A stretch of DNA of 62,646 bases from Lampropedia puyangensis (GTDB taxonomy: Bacteria > Pseudomonadota > Gammaproteobacteria > Burkholderiales > Burkholderiaceae_C): contig NZ_STFG01000018.1 in the NCBI RefSeq assembly GCF_004833285.1, positions 1 to 62,646 of the forward strand, written 5' to 3'. The position numbers and the translations under genes were made by a program. Positions within the stretch are counted from its first letter, which is position 1, and each line of letters opens with the position of its first letter. The notes beneath the pieces are model-generated. The model made no database searches, was not told the origin of the DNA, and was given only the letters and a program-made list of their open reading frames with translations. This document shows positions 54,458 through 61,977 of this stretch, in pieces.

Positions 54458-54946
54458 CTAGCGGCGTTCCCCTAAAGTCCCACGCATGCGTTGCGCCATT
54501 GACCAGCCACGCCACATCAGAGGAGCCATCCAAAGTGCCGTCTTAAAGATACGCTTGGGGCCCACCACCAAACTGACACCAAGAGCCAATCCGACTGCAA
54601 CGGGGTGCTTGAACGCAAATGCTTGTACCTCTCCCACCAACGGTAACGCCTGCGCCAGTTCACCTTGGTGGAGAGATCTATTCTGAGCAGAGCGCTCACG
54701 TGCACCAACAGAAAAGCCGGATGTGACTGCATTGCGCTCTTCTCTATTCCAATGGCGCTGAGCTTCACGCTGGCTCCACCTGCGTCGCTGCGCCAAAATG
54801 CGCAGCATCACTTTTTGCTCTTGTGGTTGCACAGTCTCTGCCATATGCACTTGTTCAGAAGCTTGCTCAATGGCTTGCTGCAACTGCAAAATCCGATCGA
54901 GTTTGGCCTGCGCCGCAGACAGTTCCCCATTTCTTTCTACTGTCAT
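54458..54946 (-). CDS. YqjK-like small membrane protein of the envelope cluster
   Basis: A 162-residue protein. The N-terminal two thirds are charged and helical (AAQAKLDRILQLQQAIEQASEQVHMAETVQ, ILAQRRRWSQREAQR). A hydrophobic part begins at FAFKHPVAVGLALGVSLVVGPKRIFKTALWMAPLMWRG near residue 108. This is the third position of the DUF883-YqjE-YqjK-type clusters of proteobacteria. The ATG overlaps the stop of the holin-X gene (ATGA). The function is unknown. Confidence 0.65.
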   Translation of the reverse strand: MTVERNGELSAAQAKLDRILQLQQAIEQASEQVHMAETVQPQEQKVMLRILAQRRRWSQREAQRHWNREERNAVTSGFSVGARERSAQNRSLHQGELAQALPLVGEVQAFAFKHPVAVGLALGVSLVVGPKRIFKTALWMAPLMWRGWSMAQRMRGTLGERR

Positions 54947-55344
54947 AGCCGCTCCTTCAGATCACGAAAATCCTGTGCCAGCACTTGCCGTGTCAACACG
55001 AATGGCTGGGCCATCTTCTTGACCATGCGCACCATCGCCACAATGGCAACCAATAGTGCTACGCCCCAAGCTCCCGCAATCCACGCCAAGGCTGTGCCCC
55101 ACTGCGGGGTTTGCCACCAACTCAGCAGCACCATGAATGAGCCGACAATCAGCGCACCAAATAGCAGCATGAGTAATAAAGCAGCAGCCACAATCAAACC
55201 GACTATGGCGGAAAACTGCTTCTGCCCCTCTAACCGGGCCAGCTCCAATCGATCAGACAGCGCGATCGAGCTCTCATCTACCCAATACCGCGCCGACTCA
55301 CGAAACCTGTCAAGCCCAAGCAATGATTGCCACTGAATTGCCAC
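54943..55344 (-). CDS. Phage-holin-X/YqjE-family membrane protein
   Basis: A protein of about 133 residues. The N-terminal amphipathic part (ALSDRLELARLEGQKQF) and two membrane helices (IVGLIVAAALLLMLLFGALIVGSFMVLLSWW and ALAWIAGAWGVALLVAIVAMVRMV) match the Holin-X/YqjE family. I place the start at the GTG at 55344, with GGGAGG seven bases upstream, because earlier in-frame starts (ATG at 55389) fall inside a strong hairpin. It is in one cluster with the DUF883 gene upstream and the YqjK-like gene downstream (ATGA overlap). These proteins affect the envelope of non-growing cells, but the details are unknown. Confidence 0.7.
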   Translation of the reverse strand: MAIQWQSLLGLDRFRESARYWVDESSIALSDRLELARLEGQKQFSAIVGLIVAAALLLMLLFGALIVGSFMVLLSWWQTPQWGTALAWIAGAWGVALLVAIVAMVRMVKKMAQPFVLTRQVLAQDFRDLKERL

Positions 55345-55362
55345 AATAGATCCTCCCAATAG

Positions 55363-55414
55363 AAAAGCCAGCGAGGCCAACCACCTCATCAAAGGCGCGG
55401 TCTCGCTGGCTTTT
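55363..55414 (-). terminator. Strong terminator-like hairpin between DUF883 and holin-X genes
   Basis: AAAAGCCAGCGAG at 55363-55375 pairs perfectly with CTCGCTGGCTTTT at 55402-55414, leaving a 26-base loop. It lies 72 bases after the DUF883 stop on the minus strand and ends in a short T-run (TTTTCTATT). It may end most DUF883 transcripts, with partial readthrough to the next genes. Confidence 0.6.
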
Positions 55415-55485
55415 AAGCCTACATGATACGAATAGGGTGGCCCATCAAGCTGGTGCGCGGCCCCTGTGCTTCATGCGATCAGCAC

Positions 55486-55791
55486 TCAACGGCGCGCCAG
55501 CAAATAACCAAGCAATGCGCCAACAGCAATCGCAGCGCCTGCCACTTGCCATGGCTCATCGTGTGCGTACTGGTTAGCTGCATGCGCATGGTCTTTCGCA
55601 CGGCTTGCCGCTTCTTGCGCAGTACGCACCGCTGCATCGCGCAAGTTGTGGTAGCCCTCATCAAAGCGCTCACGAATCTGGCGAATTTGGGGCACGTCAT
55701 CCAAATCACGGCTGGAGATCACATCACGCAGTTCGTCGACCAGCTTCTCTAGTTCATCGCGGGGTTGAGTTTTTCCAGAAAAAATTCCCAT
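55486..55791 (-). CDS. DUF883 (ElaB/YqjD-like) ribosome/membrane-associated protein
   Basis: A 101-residue protein. The charged helical body (LEKLVDELRDVISSRDLDDVPQIRQIRERFDEGYHNLRDAAVRTAQEAA in parts) is followed by QYAHDEPWQVAGAAIAVGALLGYLLARR, the family hallmark: EPW, a glycine-rich membrane helix and terminal RR. ElaB and YqjD of E. coli sit in the inner membrane and bind ribosomes in stationary phase. The ATG at 55791 follows AGGTGTGAT. It is the first gene of a YqjD-YqjE-YqjK-like cluster. Confidence 0.88.
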   Translation of the reverse strand: MGIFSGKTQPRDELEKLVDELRDVISSRDLDDVPQIRQIRERFDEGYHNLRDAAVRTAQEAASRAKDHAHAANQYAHDEPWQVAGAAIAVGALLGYLLARR

Positions 55792-55949
55792 ATCACACCT
55801 CTGTTTGTTGATGAATGATTTGTAAACATAGCCGCAACAGCAAGCTGCAACTCATGTGCTTTGCATCATAACGCCATCTGCATGTCAGAGAGAACAGGTC
55901 CATTTTCACCATGCTAAAGCCACGTGTTTAGCACTTGAGCGGCCGATTG

Positions 55950-56729
55950 CTACACGGCAAAACCATCATCAGCCGCAATAGTGGCACCATTAACAAAATG
56001 GCTTTGGCCACTGGCCAGTAACACGATCAGCGCATCCAAGTCTTGCGGTTGGCCTATTTTCTTGCGCGGAAGCATTTGAATTAGCTTTTGCCCTGCTTCT
56101 GTTTGAAAATGGGCACGGTTGATTTCCGTTTCAATGTAACCAGGGCACAGCGCATTGGTATTGATACCAAACCGCCCCCACTCCAGCGCCATAGCCTTTG
56201 TCATCTGCACAACACCTGCTTTACTGATGGCGTAGATGCCAATCATGGGCAGCACTTTCAAACCAGCCATAGATGCCACATTGATGATGCGCGCACCACT
56301 CAATACCCCGCCTGTGGCCTTAGCCCGCTCAATCATCTGCTTGGCAACTGCTTGTGCGACGAAAAAGGCCCCCTTGAGGTTAGTGCCGAGCACAAACTCC
56401 CAATCTTCCTGGCTGACATCCTGCAGTTTTTGTGTCGTACTCACTCCCGAGTTGTTGACCAAAATATCAATAGGGCCCGCCATTTCCTCTGCTTGGGCAA
56501 TAGCGGCCTCAATCGAGGATTGACTGGTCACATCCAACTCGACCACAAAAGCCTGCCCGCCCGCTTGCGCAATGCCTTGCGCCACCGACTCCAAGGAGTC
56601 ACGCCTGCGGCTTGCCAAAACCACCTTTGCGCCAGCAGAAGCCAAAACCATCGCGAATTGACGTCCAAGCCCACTCGAAGCTCCAGTCACAATTGCTGTT
56701 TTTCCACTCAAATCTATTGTGTAAGCCAT
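55950..56729 (-). CDS. Short-chain dehydrogenase/reductase, FabG-like
   Basis: A 259-residue classical SDR. TGASSGLGRQFA is the nucleotide-binding loop, LVNNSGVS the NNAG-equivalent, and the catalytic Ser is in INVASMAGLKVLPMIG with Tyr and Lys in YAISKAGVVQMTKAMALEWGRFG. The end FVNGATIAADDGFAV is typical. The ATG at 56729 has AAGGA six bases upstream. Single gene; it may act in acyl-CoA or hydroxy-acid metabolism (3-oxoacyl reductase style), but the substrate cannot be read from the sequence. Confidence 0.88.
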   Translation of the reverse strand: MAYTIDLSGKTAIVTGASSGLGRQFAMVLASAGAKVVLASRRRDSLESVAQGIAQAGGQAFVVELDVTSQSSIEAAIAQAEEMAGPIDILVNNSGVSTTQKLQDVSQEDWEFVLGTNLKGAFFVAQAVAKQMIERAKATGGVLSGARIINVASMAGLKVLPMIGIYAISKAGVVQMTKAMALEWGRFGINTNALCPGYIETEINRAHFQTEAGQKLIQMLPRKKIGQPQDLDALIVLLASGQSHFVNGATIAADDGFAV

Positions 56730-57075
56730 GTATGTTCCTTGTATCATTAGGCGCTTTTGTTGCTGCGGCCCATATTCATTAAGTTAGGCAGTGCAAATGG
56801 CTGGCGTAAGGGTTGTGCCTCCTACTCGAGACAGCGCCTAAGGCAAACACAAATACCGCTGTGTTGCTCGCCCATGCCGCGCACTAAACGGCCACTACAG
56901 CCAGTAGCCTGCATTGTCACTTTTCGGCTTGCGCCAACAGTCACACAAACGACAAGGCGTCACGCAATAGACAAGGTGCTGCGATTTTTCATGCACCATG
57001 CGCAGCATTAGCACCAAAACGATAGAGTGAGACTAGCCATCGCCCATCAAGGCGAGCCCCACAGGAATGAGTAAT
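56730..57075. other. Intergenic region before ETF-QO
   Basis: About 340 bases between divergent genes. No RNA gene, repeat or convincing small frame is seen; it should hold both promoters. Confidence 0.4.
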
Positions 57076-58767
57076 ATGACAAACGAAGAAATTCTCGCCC
57101 AATACGGCCCACGTGAATCCATGGAGTACGACGTTGTGATCGTCGGGGGCGGACCAGCAGGGCTTTCTACGGCCATTCGCCTCAAGCAATTGGCGGCAGA
57201 GAAAGGCCAAGATATCAATATTGTGGTGCTGGAGAAAGGCTCTGAGCCCGGCGCGCACATTCTCTCTGGCGCAGTGATGGATCCCATTGCCATCAGCGAA
57301 TTGATTCCCGACTGGAAGGAAAAAGGCGCGCCACTGAACCAAGCTGTCAGTGAAGACGAAGTGCTGCTACTGACCGAAACAGGCGCAACCAAAACACCTG
57401 CGGCGCTCATTCCCAACAACTTTCATAACGAAGGTAACTACGTCATCAGCTTAGGCAATGTCGTGCGTTGGCTGGCTGCGCAGGCTGAGGCCTTGGGCGT
57501 GGAAATTTTCCCTGGTTTTGCCGCCACTGAAGTCCTGTACGACGAGCAAGGCGCCGTCAAAGGCATTGCCACAGGCAACATGGGCATTGGCAAAGATGGT
57601 GAGCCCACTGGTGAATTCCAGTTGGGTATGGAACTGCATGCGAAGTACACCATTTTTGCCGAAGGCGCACGCGGACAACTAGGGCGTCAATTGCTCGCGC
57701 ACTTTCAGCTGCAAGATGGCAAAGCCCCACAAAGCTTTGGCATTGGCATCAAAGAACTTTGGGAAATCCCTGCTGATAAAGCCAAACCCGGACTGGTCGT
57801 GCACACTGCAGGCTGGCCTATGGATAAAGACACATTCGGGGGAGGCTTTCTCTACCACATGGAGGACAACAAAGTTACCCTCGGTTTTGTCATTGGCCTA
57901 GACTACAAAAACCCATGGCTAAGCCCTTTTGAGGAAATGCAGCGTTGGAAAAAACATCCTTCCATCCTCAAACACATTGAAGGCGGTAAGCGCCTAAGCT
58001 ATGGCGCCCGCGCCATCAACAATGGCGGAATCCCCAGTCTGCCAAAAACCATTTTCCCTGGTGGTGCACTCGTAGGCTGCAATGCGGGTTACCTGAACGC
58101 CAGTCGCATCAAAGGCAGCCACGCAGCCATCAAAAGCGGCATGCTGGTCGCTGATGCCGTTTTTGATGCTGTTATCGCAGGGCGCCAGCGCGACGAACTG
58201 ACCGCTTACCCCGAGGCCTTTGAAAAGAGCTGGTTGCACCAAGAGCTCAAAGCCGCCAGTAACTTCAAGCCATGGTTCAAAAAGGGCCGCACAGTAGGCA
58301 TGCTAATGACCGGCGTTGAGCACTGGTTACTGCCCAAAATTGGCGTCAAAACACCACCGTGGACACTCAAAAATCCAGCTGCTGACCACACGTTCCTCAA
58401 GCCCGCAGCCGAATGCACCAAGATCGACTATCCCAAGCCAGATGGGAAAATCACCTTTGACCGCCTCTCCAGCGTGTTCATCAGCAATACCAACCACGGT
58501 GAAAATCAACCTGCGCATTTGACACTTAAAGACGCCAGCGTCCCCGTAGAGATCAATCTGCGCAAATTTGGTGGTCCAGAATCTCGTTACTGCCCCGCTG
58601 GCGTATATGAGTTCGTAGATGACGCGGCTGGTGAAGATGGCAAGCGCCTCCAAATCAATGCCCAAAACTGCGTGCACTGCAAAACCTGCGACATCAAAGA
58701 CCCCACACAAAACATTGTCTGGGTCGCGCCTGAAGGCGGCGGCGGCCCCAACTACACCGACATGTAA
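57076..58767 (+). CDS. Electron-transfer flavoprotein-ubiquinone oxidoreductase (ETF-QO)
   Basis: A 563-residue flavoprotein. YDVVIVGGGPAGLSTAIRL is the FAD Rossmann motif. EKGSEPGAHILSGAVMDP and GNVVRWLAAQAEALGVEIFPGF follow, and AEGARGQLG completes the FAD site. Near the C-terminus CPAGVYEF and NCVHCKTCDIKDPTQNI supply the four cysteines of the 4Fe-4S cluster. It passes electrons from acyl-CoA dehydrogenases through ETF to the ubiquinone pool and so would serve isovaleryl-CoA and fatty-acid oxidation. I prefer the ATG at 57076 (AGGA nine bases upstream); the ATG at 57067 touches that site. Confidence 0.93.
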   Translation: MTNEEILAQYGPRESMEYDVVIVGGGPAGLSTAIRLKQLAAEKGQDINIVVLEKGSEPGAHILSGAVMDPIAISELIPDWKEKGAPLNQAVSEDEVLLLTETGATKTPAALIPNNFHNEGNYVISLGNVVRWLAAQAEALGVEIFPGFAATEVLYDEQGAVKGIATGNMGIGKDGEPTGEFQLGMELHAKYTIFAEGARGQLGRQLLAHFQLQDGKAPQSFGIGIKELWEIPADKAKPGLVVHTAGWPMDKDTFGGGFLYHMEDNKVTLGFVIGLDYKNPWLSPFEEMQRWKKHPSILKHIEGGKRLSYGARAINNGGIPSLPKTIFPGGALVGCNAGYLNASRIKGSHAAIKSGMLVADAVFDAVIAGRQRDELTAYPEAFEKSWLHQELKAASNFKPWFKKGRTVGMLMTGVEHWLLPKIGVKTPPWTLKNPAADHTFLKPAAECTKIDYPKPDGKITFDRLSSVFISNTNHGENQPAHLTLKDASVPVEINLRKFGGPESRYCPAGVYEFVDDAAGEDGKRLQINAQNCVHCKTCDIKDPTQNIVWVAPEGGGGPNYTDM

Positions 58768-58779
58768 ACAGACAACGCA

Positions 58780-58820
58780 AAAATGGCCGCACCCTCACTT
58801 AAGGTTGCGGCCATTTTTTT
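58780..58820 (+). terminator. Intrinsic terminator after ETF-QO
   Basis: AAAATGGCCGCA at 58780-58791 pairs with TGCGGCCATTTT at 58806-58817, followed by TTT. It starts 12 bases after the ETF-QO stop. Confidence 0.85.
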
Positions 58821-58972
58821 CTGGCACTGTCACGCACAAGGCACTTATCCCTTGTGCTCGGGTTGCACAGTCCGTTGCGCCCAGCTACATTGGGGTTACA
58901 GCCATGGACACCATTGCGTTGTAACCATGCACTCTCACTCCACATCAGTTCAATCCCATCAGGAGACTCGCC

Positions 58973-59935
58973 ATGCCTCGCATTCCCGCAGCCTTGCAGC
59001 ACCTGCGCCTTCCCGTCATCGGCTCCCCGCTTTTTATCATCAGCAACCCACAATTGGTGATTGCCCAATGCAAAGCAGGCATCGTCGGATCGATGCCTGC
59101 CCTGAATGCTCGTCCTGCCGAATTGTTCGAAGAATGGCTCAAAGAAATCACTGAAAGCCTGGCTGCCCACAACGCCCAACATCCCGATCGCCCAGCAGCT
59201 CCTTTTGCCATCAACCAAATCGTGCACAAGAGCAATGACCGCTTAGAGCATGACATGGCCTTGTGTGTCAAATACAAAGTCCCCATCATCATCACCTCAC
59301 TGGGTGCCCGCCCTGAAATCAATGAAGCCGCACACAGCTATGGCGGCGTGGTGTTTCACGATGTCATCAACGATACCTTTGCGAAAAAAGCCATCGAAAA
59401 AGGTGCTGACGGCTTGATCGCAGTCGCAGCAGGTGCAGGTGGCCATGCAGGGGTGAAAAGCCCGTTCGCACTGATTCAAGAAATTCGCCGTTGGTTTGAT
59501 GGGCCTCTGGCACTCTCTGGCTCCATTGCCACAGGCGATGCCGTTTTGGCAGCACAAGCCATGGGTGCCGATTTCGCCTATATGGGCTCCGCCTTTATTG
59601 CAACTGAAGAAGCCCATGCTTCAGCTGAATACAAACAGGCTTTGGTGGACTACACCTCTGATGACATCGTCTACTCTAACCTCTTCACTGGCGTACACGG
59701 CAACTACCTAGCACCCAGCATTCGCGCAGCCGGCCTCGATCCAGATCATCTCCCTGAAGGCAAACTCAGTGACATGAACTTTGGTGGTGATGGATCGAAA
59801 AAAACCAAAGCATGGCGCGATATATGGGGCTGCGGACAAGGCATTGGAGCTATCGACGAAATACTGCCCGCACAACAACTGGTGCAACGCATTGAACGCG
59901 AATACCAAGCCGCCCGCCAGCGCTTATTCGCTTAA
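58973..59935 (+). CDS. Nitronate monooxygenase-type flavin-dependent oxidoreductase
   Basis: A 320-residue TIM-barrel flavoprotein of the nitronate monooxygenase (2-nitropropane dioxygenase) family. LPVIGSPLFIISNPQLVIAQCKAGIVGSMPALNAR is the N-terminal FMN-binding part. GADGLIAVAAGAGGHAG carries the catalytic His, and GSIATGDAVLAAQAMGADFAYMGSAFIATEEA is the phosphate-binding barrel end. It may oxidise nitronates or, in some relatives, act as an enoyl reductase. The ATG at 58973 follows AGGAGACTCGCC. Confidence 0.88.
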   Translation: MPRIPAALQHLRLPVIGSPLFIISNPQLVIAQCKAGIVGSMPALNARPAELFEEWLKEITESLAAHNAQHPDRPAAPFAINQIVHKSNDRLEHDMALCVKYKVPIIITSLGARPEINEAAHSYGGVVFHDVINDTFAKKAIEKGADGLIAVAAGAGGHAGVKSPFALIQEIRRWFDGPLALSGSIATGDAVLAAQAMGADFAYMGSAFIATEEAHASAEYKQALVDYTSDDIVYSNLFTGVHGNYLAPSIRAAGLDPDHLPEGKLSDMNFGGDGSKKTKAWRDIWGCGQGIGAIDEILPAQQLVQRIEREYQAARQRLFA

Positions 59936-60116
59936 ATGCCTTTGAACGCGAGTTTGGATGCGAGAGCAAAGAGAGCGCACCCAATTCAAAACTCCCCGCG
60001 TAGAGCCGCTACAATCGCCTTGCACCAGAAAACTCGCACATCGAACCATACTGACAAGAGGTCCTGTCTCGCATGACTCCTGTGTGAATCAGTTTCTTCA
60101 AGTACTCAGATACCCA

Positions 60117-60191
60117 GTCCCGGTAGTTCAATGGATAGAACGCGACCCTCCTAAGGTTGAGATACAGGTTCGATTCCTGTCCGGGATACCA
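60117..60191 (+). tRNA. tRNA-Arg (anticodon CCT)
   Basis: A 75-base tRNA with encoded CCA. The acceptor GTCCCGG pairs with CCGGGAT (one G-T wobble), the D arm is TAGTTCAATGGATAGAACG, the anticodon arm CGACCCTCCTAAGGTTG holds CCT, and the T arm is ACAGGTTCGATTCCTGT. It reads AGG codons. It marks the border between conserved genes and the accessory right end. Confidence 0.95.
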
Positions 60192-60328
60192 GAAAGAACT
60201 CGCTAGACACAGATCAATGTTCAAGCATCCCAACCGTAGCAATTCACGGCTTTGTTTGACCACATTTAACAATTTGACAAAGCCCAACATATATGCACAG
60301 CCGCATTAAGACAGGCAAATTCAATAAC

Positions 60329-61132
60329 TCAGAAAAATATGTCCGTACCCAATGAGGATGCATACTGGCCAGGTGTAACACCAAAAAAACGACGAAACAG
60401 AGCAATAAATCCACTCACGTTGTCATAGCCCATATCCAGTGCGGTTGCCATGACCGATTGGCCCGACATGAGTAGCTCTAATGCCCCCAATAGCCGCACG
60501 CGCTGTCGCCATTCAGTAAAGCTGAATCCTGTTTCAGCGATAAAGCGGCGGCTCATTGTGCGCGGCGCAATACCAGCCCAACGCGCCCAAGCATCAAGAC
60601 TTCGATCATCTCCAGGGCGCTCAGACAAGGCCTGTGCAATCCTAAGTAACCGCGTATCGCTAGGCATGGGCAAACCCAGTGCCACGCGAGGAAGGGCCGC
60701 CATTTCGTCCAGCATGACATGCGCCAGTCGCGACTGCGCAGCATCCAACCCAGTGCCTGACCATGAGGTAGACCGCAGCACTGCCTCACGCAGCAAGCCA
60801 GAAACAGACAACACACAAGGCTGGGCTGGCATTGCCGCACACACATCAGCAGCAACATAGAGACTCCATCCTGAAAATGGACCATGCGAACGCAAACTAT
60901 GAGGTACATCAGGCGGAATCCAGACCGCATGCGTTGCAGGCACCACCCAGCGACTATGTGCAGCACTAACTGAAATAAGCCCCTTAGTAGCACAGAGCAA
61001 CTGCCCTCGTGCATGCTGATGCCAATGCGTGTCACGGATGGAGTCACTTTGTGCAATCGCCGTGATTAGAACCGGACCGCTGGAAGAGCAGGCCTGTGCA
61101 TAAGACAACAAAGGGATATTCGCCATTGGCAT
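60329..61132 (-). CDS. AraC-family regulator with cupin N-terminus
   Basis: A 267-residue regulator. The N-terminal cupin domain shows HWHQHARGQLLCATKGLISV and VPATHAVWIPPDVPHSLR, the AraC_binding pattern of NimR/YdeO-type regulators that control efflux or catabolic genes. The C-terminal HTHs are LDAWARWAGIAPRTMSRRFIAETGFSFTEWRQRVRLL in parts and SVMATALDMGYDNVSGFIALFRRFFGVTPGQY. It is divergent from the SnoaL-like gene and may regulate it. Confidence 0.85.
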   Translation of the reverse strand: MPMANIPLLSYAQACSSSGPVLITAIAQSDSIRDTHWHQHARGQLLCATKGLISVSAAHSRWVVPATHAVWIPPDVPHSLRSHGPFSGWSLYVAADVCAAMPAQPCVLSVSGLLREAVLRSTSWSGTGLDAAQSRLAHVMLDEMAALPRVALGLPMPSDTRLLRIAQALSERPGDDRSLDAWARWAGIAPRTMSRRFIAETGFSFTEWRQRVRLLGALELLMSGQSVMATALDMGYDNVSGFIALFRRFFGVTPGQYASSLGTDIFF

Positions 61133-61227
61133 AAAAAAGATATCGAATGTCGCCTATATCGTACTAGAGCCATTCGCATCAGCATACAGTGCAGACAAAT
61201 TCAGCAGATAGCGCAGGAGCAATCGCA

Positions 61228-61620
61228 GTGACAGCAATCACCATAGCAACCGCATTAAACGAGATCCTCAACAGACTTGACATTCCAATAGACGATATTC
61301 TTGACCGCCACTTCAGCCCTGATTACAGGCAACGGACTAATGGCCAATGGGACGATCGTGAAGCCTTCTCGCAACATCTCCATGCATTGCGCAAAATTGT
61401 CGCATTAGCCGATATAGAAATACTCGACGAGCTACGCGATGGCAACCGTTATGCAGACCGCCACCGCGTACATATCACCAAGCACAACGGCGAAAAAGTA
61501 GTGCAGGAAGTCTATCTATTCGCGCAACTAGATGACGCGGGACGCTTCACACGCATAGAAGAAACCACGCTGATGCTGGAAGGAGCAGAATCCGACCGGG
61601 CGATAGGCTGCATCAAATGA
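61228..61620 (+). CDS. SnoaL-like/nuclear-transport-factor-2-fold protein
   Basis: A 130-residue cone-fold protein. The pattern LNRLDIPIDDILDRHFSPDYRQRTNGQWDDREAFSQHLHALR followed by VHITKHNGEKVVQEVYLFAQLDDAGRFTRIEETTLML is typical of SnoaL/NTF2-like polyketide-cyclase-fold proteins. I use the GTG at 61228, which has AGGAG eight bases upstream; a GTG at 61189 gives a longer, unlikely N-terminus. The ligand is unknown. It is divergent from the AraC gene. Confidence 0.7.
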   Translation: MTAITIATALNEILNRLDIPIDDILDRHFSPDYRQRTNGQWDDREAFSQHLHALRKIVALADIEILDELRDGNRYADRHRVHITKHNGEKVVQEVYLFAQLDDAGRFTRIEETTLMLEGAESDRAIGCIK

Positions 61621-61647
61621 GGCTCGAAGTCATATAAGGTAAATGCA

Positions 61648-61680
61648 ACAAAGGCCATGAAATAGTCCATGGCCTTTGTT
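61648..61680 (+). terminator. Intrinsic terminator after the SnoaL-like gene
   Basis: ACAAAGGCCATG around 61649-61659 pairs with CATGGCCTTTGT at 61668-61679, about 30 bases after the stop. The T-run is short, so it may work in part. Confidence 0.6.
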
Positions 61681-61977
61681 TATTTCTCTCATCTTATGCA
61701 CGCTTATTTATCGCGAAGCATGCAGTGCATCAAGCACCTCTATCCTCATCTGTAGGTTCTCATTGATTCTGCGAATTCGCGTACATCATGCCCTATAGAC
61801 TTTGCAAATTCATTGAGAATAAATTGATGACTCATTCTCCTGATTCTGCAAATTTCCTACAACAGCTACTTTCAAGTTCTGACGGACCATCAAAATGATC
61901 TTCCCAACTGAAAGAAATCTTTGCCAATAGCCTAGATAGAGGGAAGCTGCGCCGTCAAGTCCTCCAAGACACCTCAA
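61681..61977. other. Intergenic region at the right accessory end
   Basis: About 300 bases between the hairpin and the truncated gene. No frame, tRNA fragment or att-like copy of the tRNA-Arg 3' end is seen. Confidence 0.4.
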
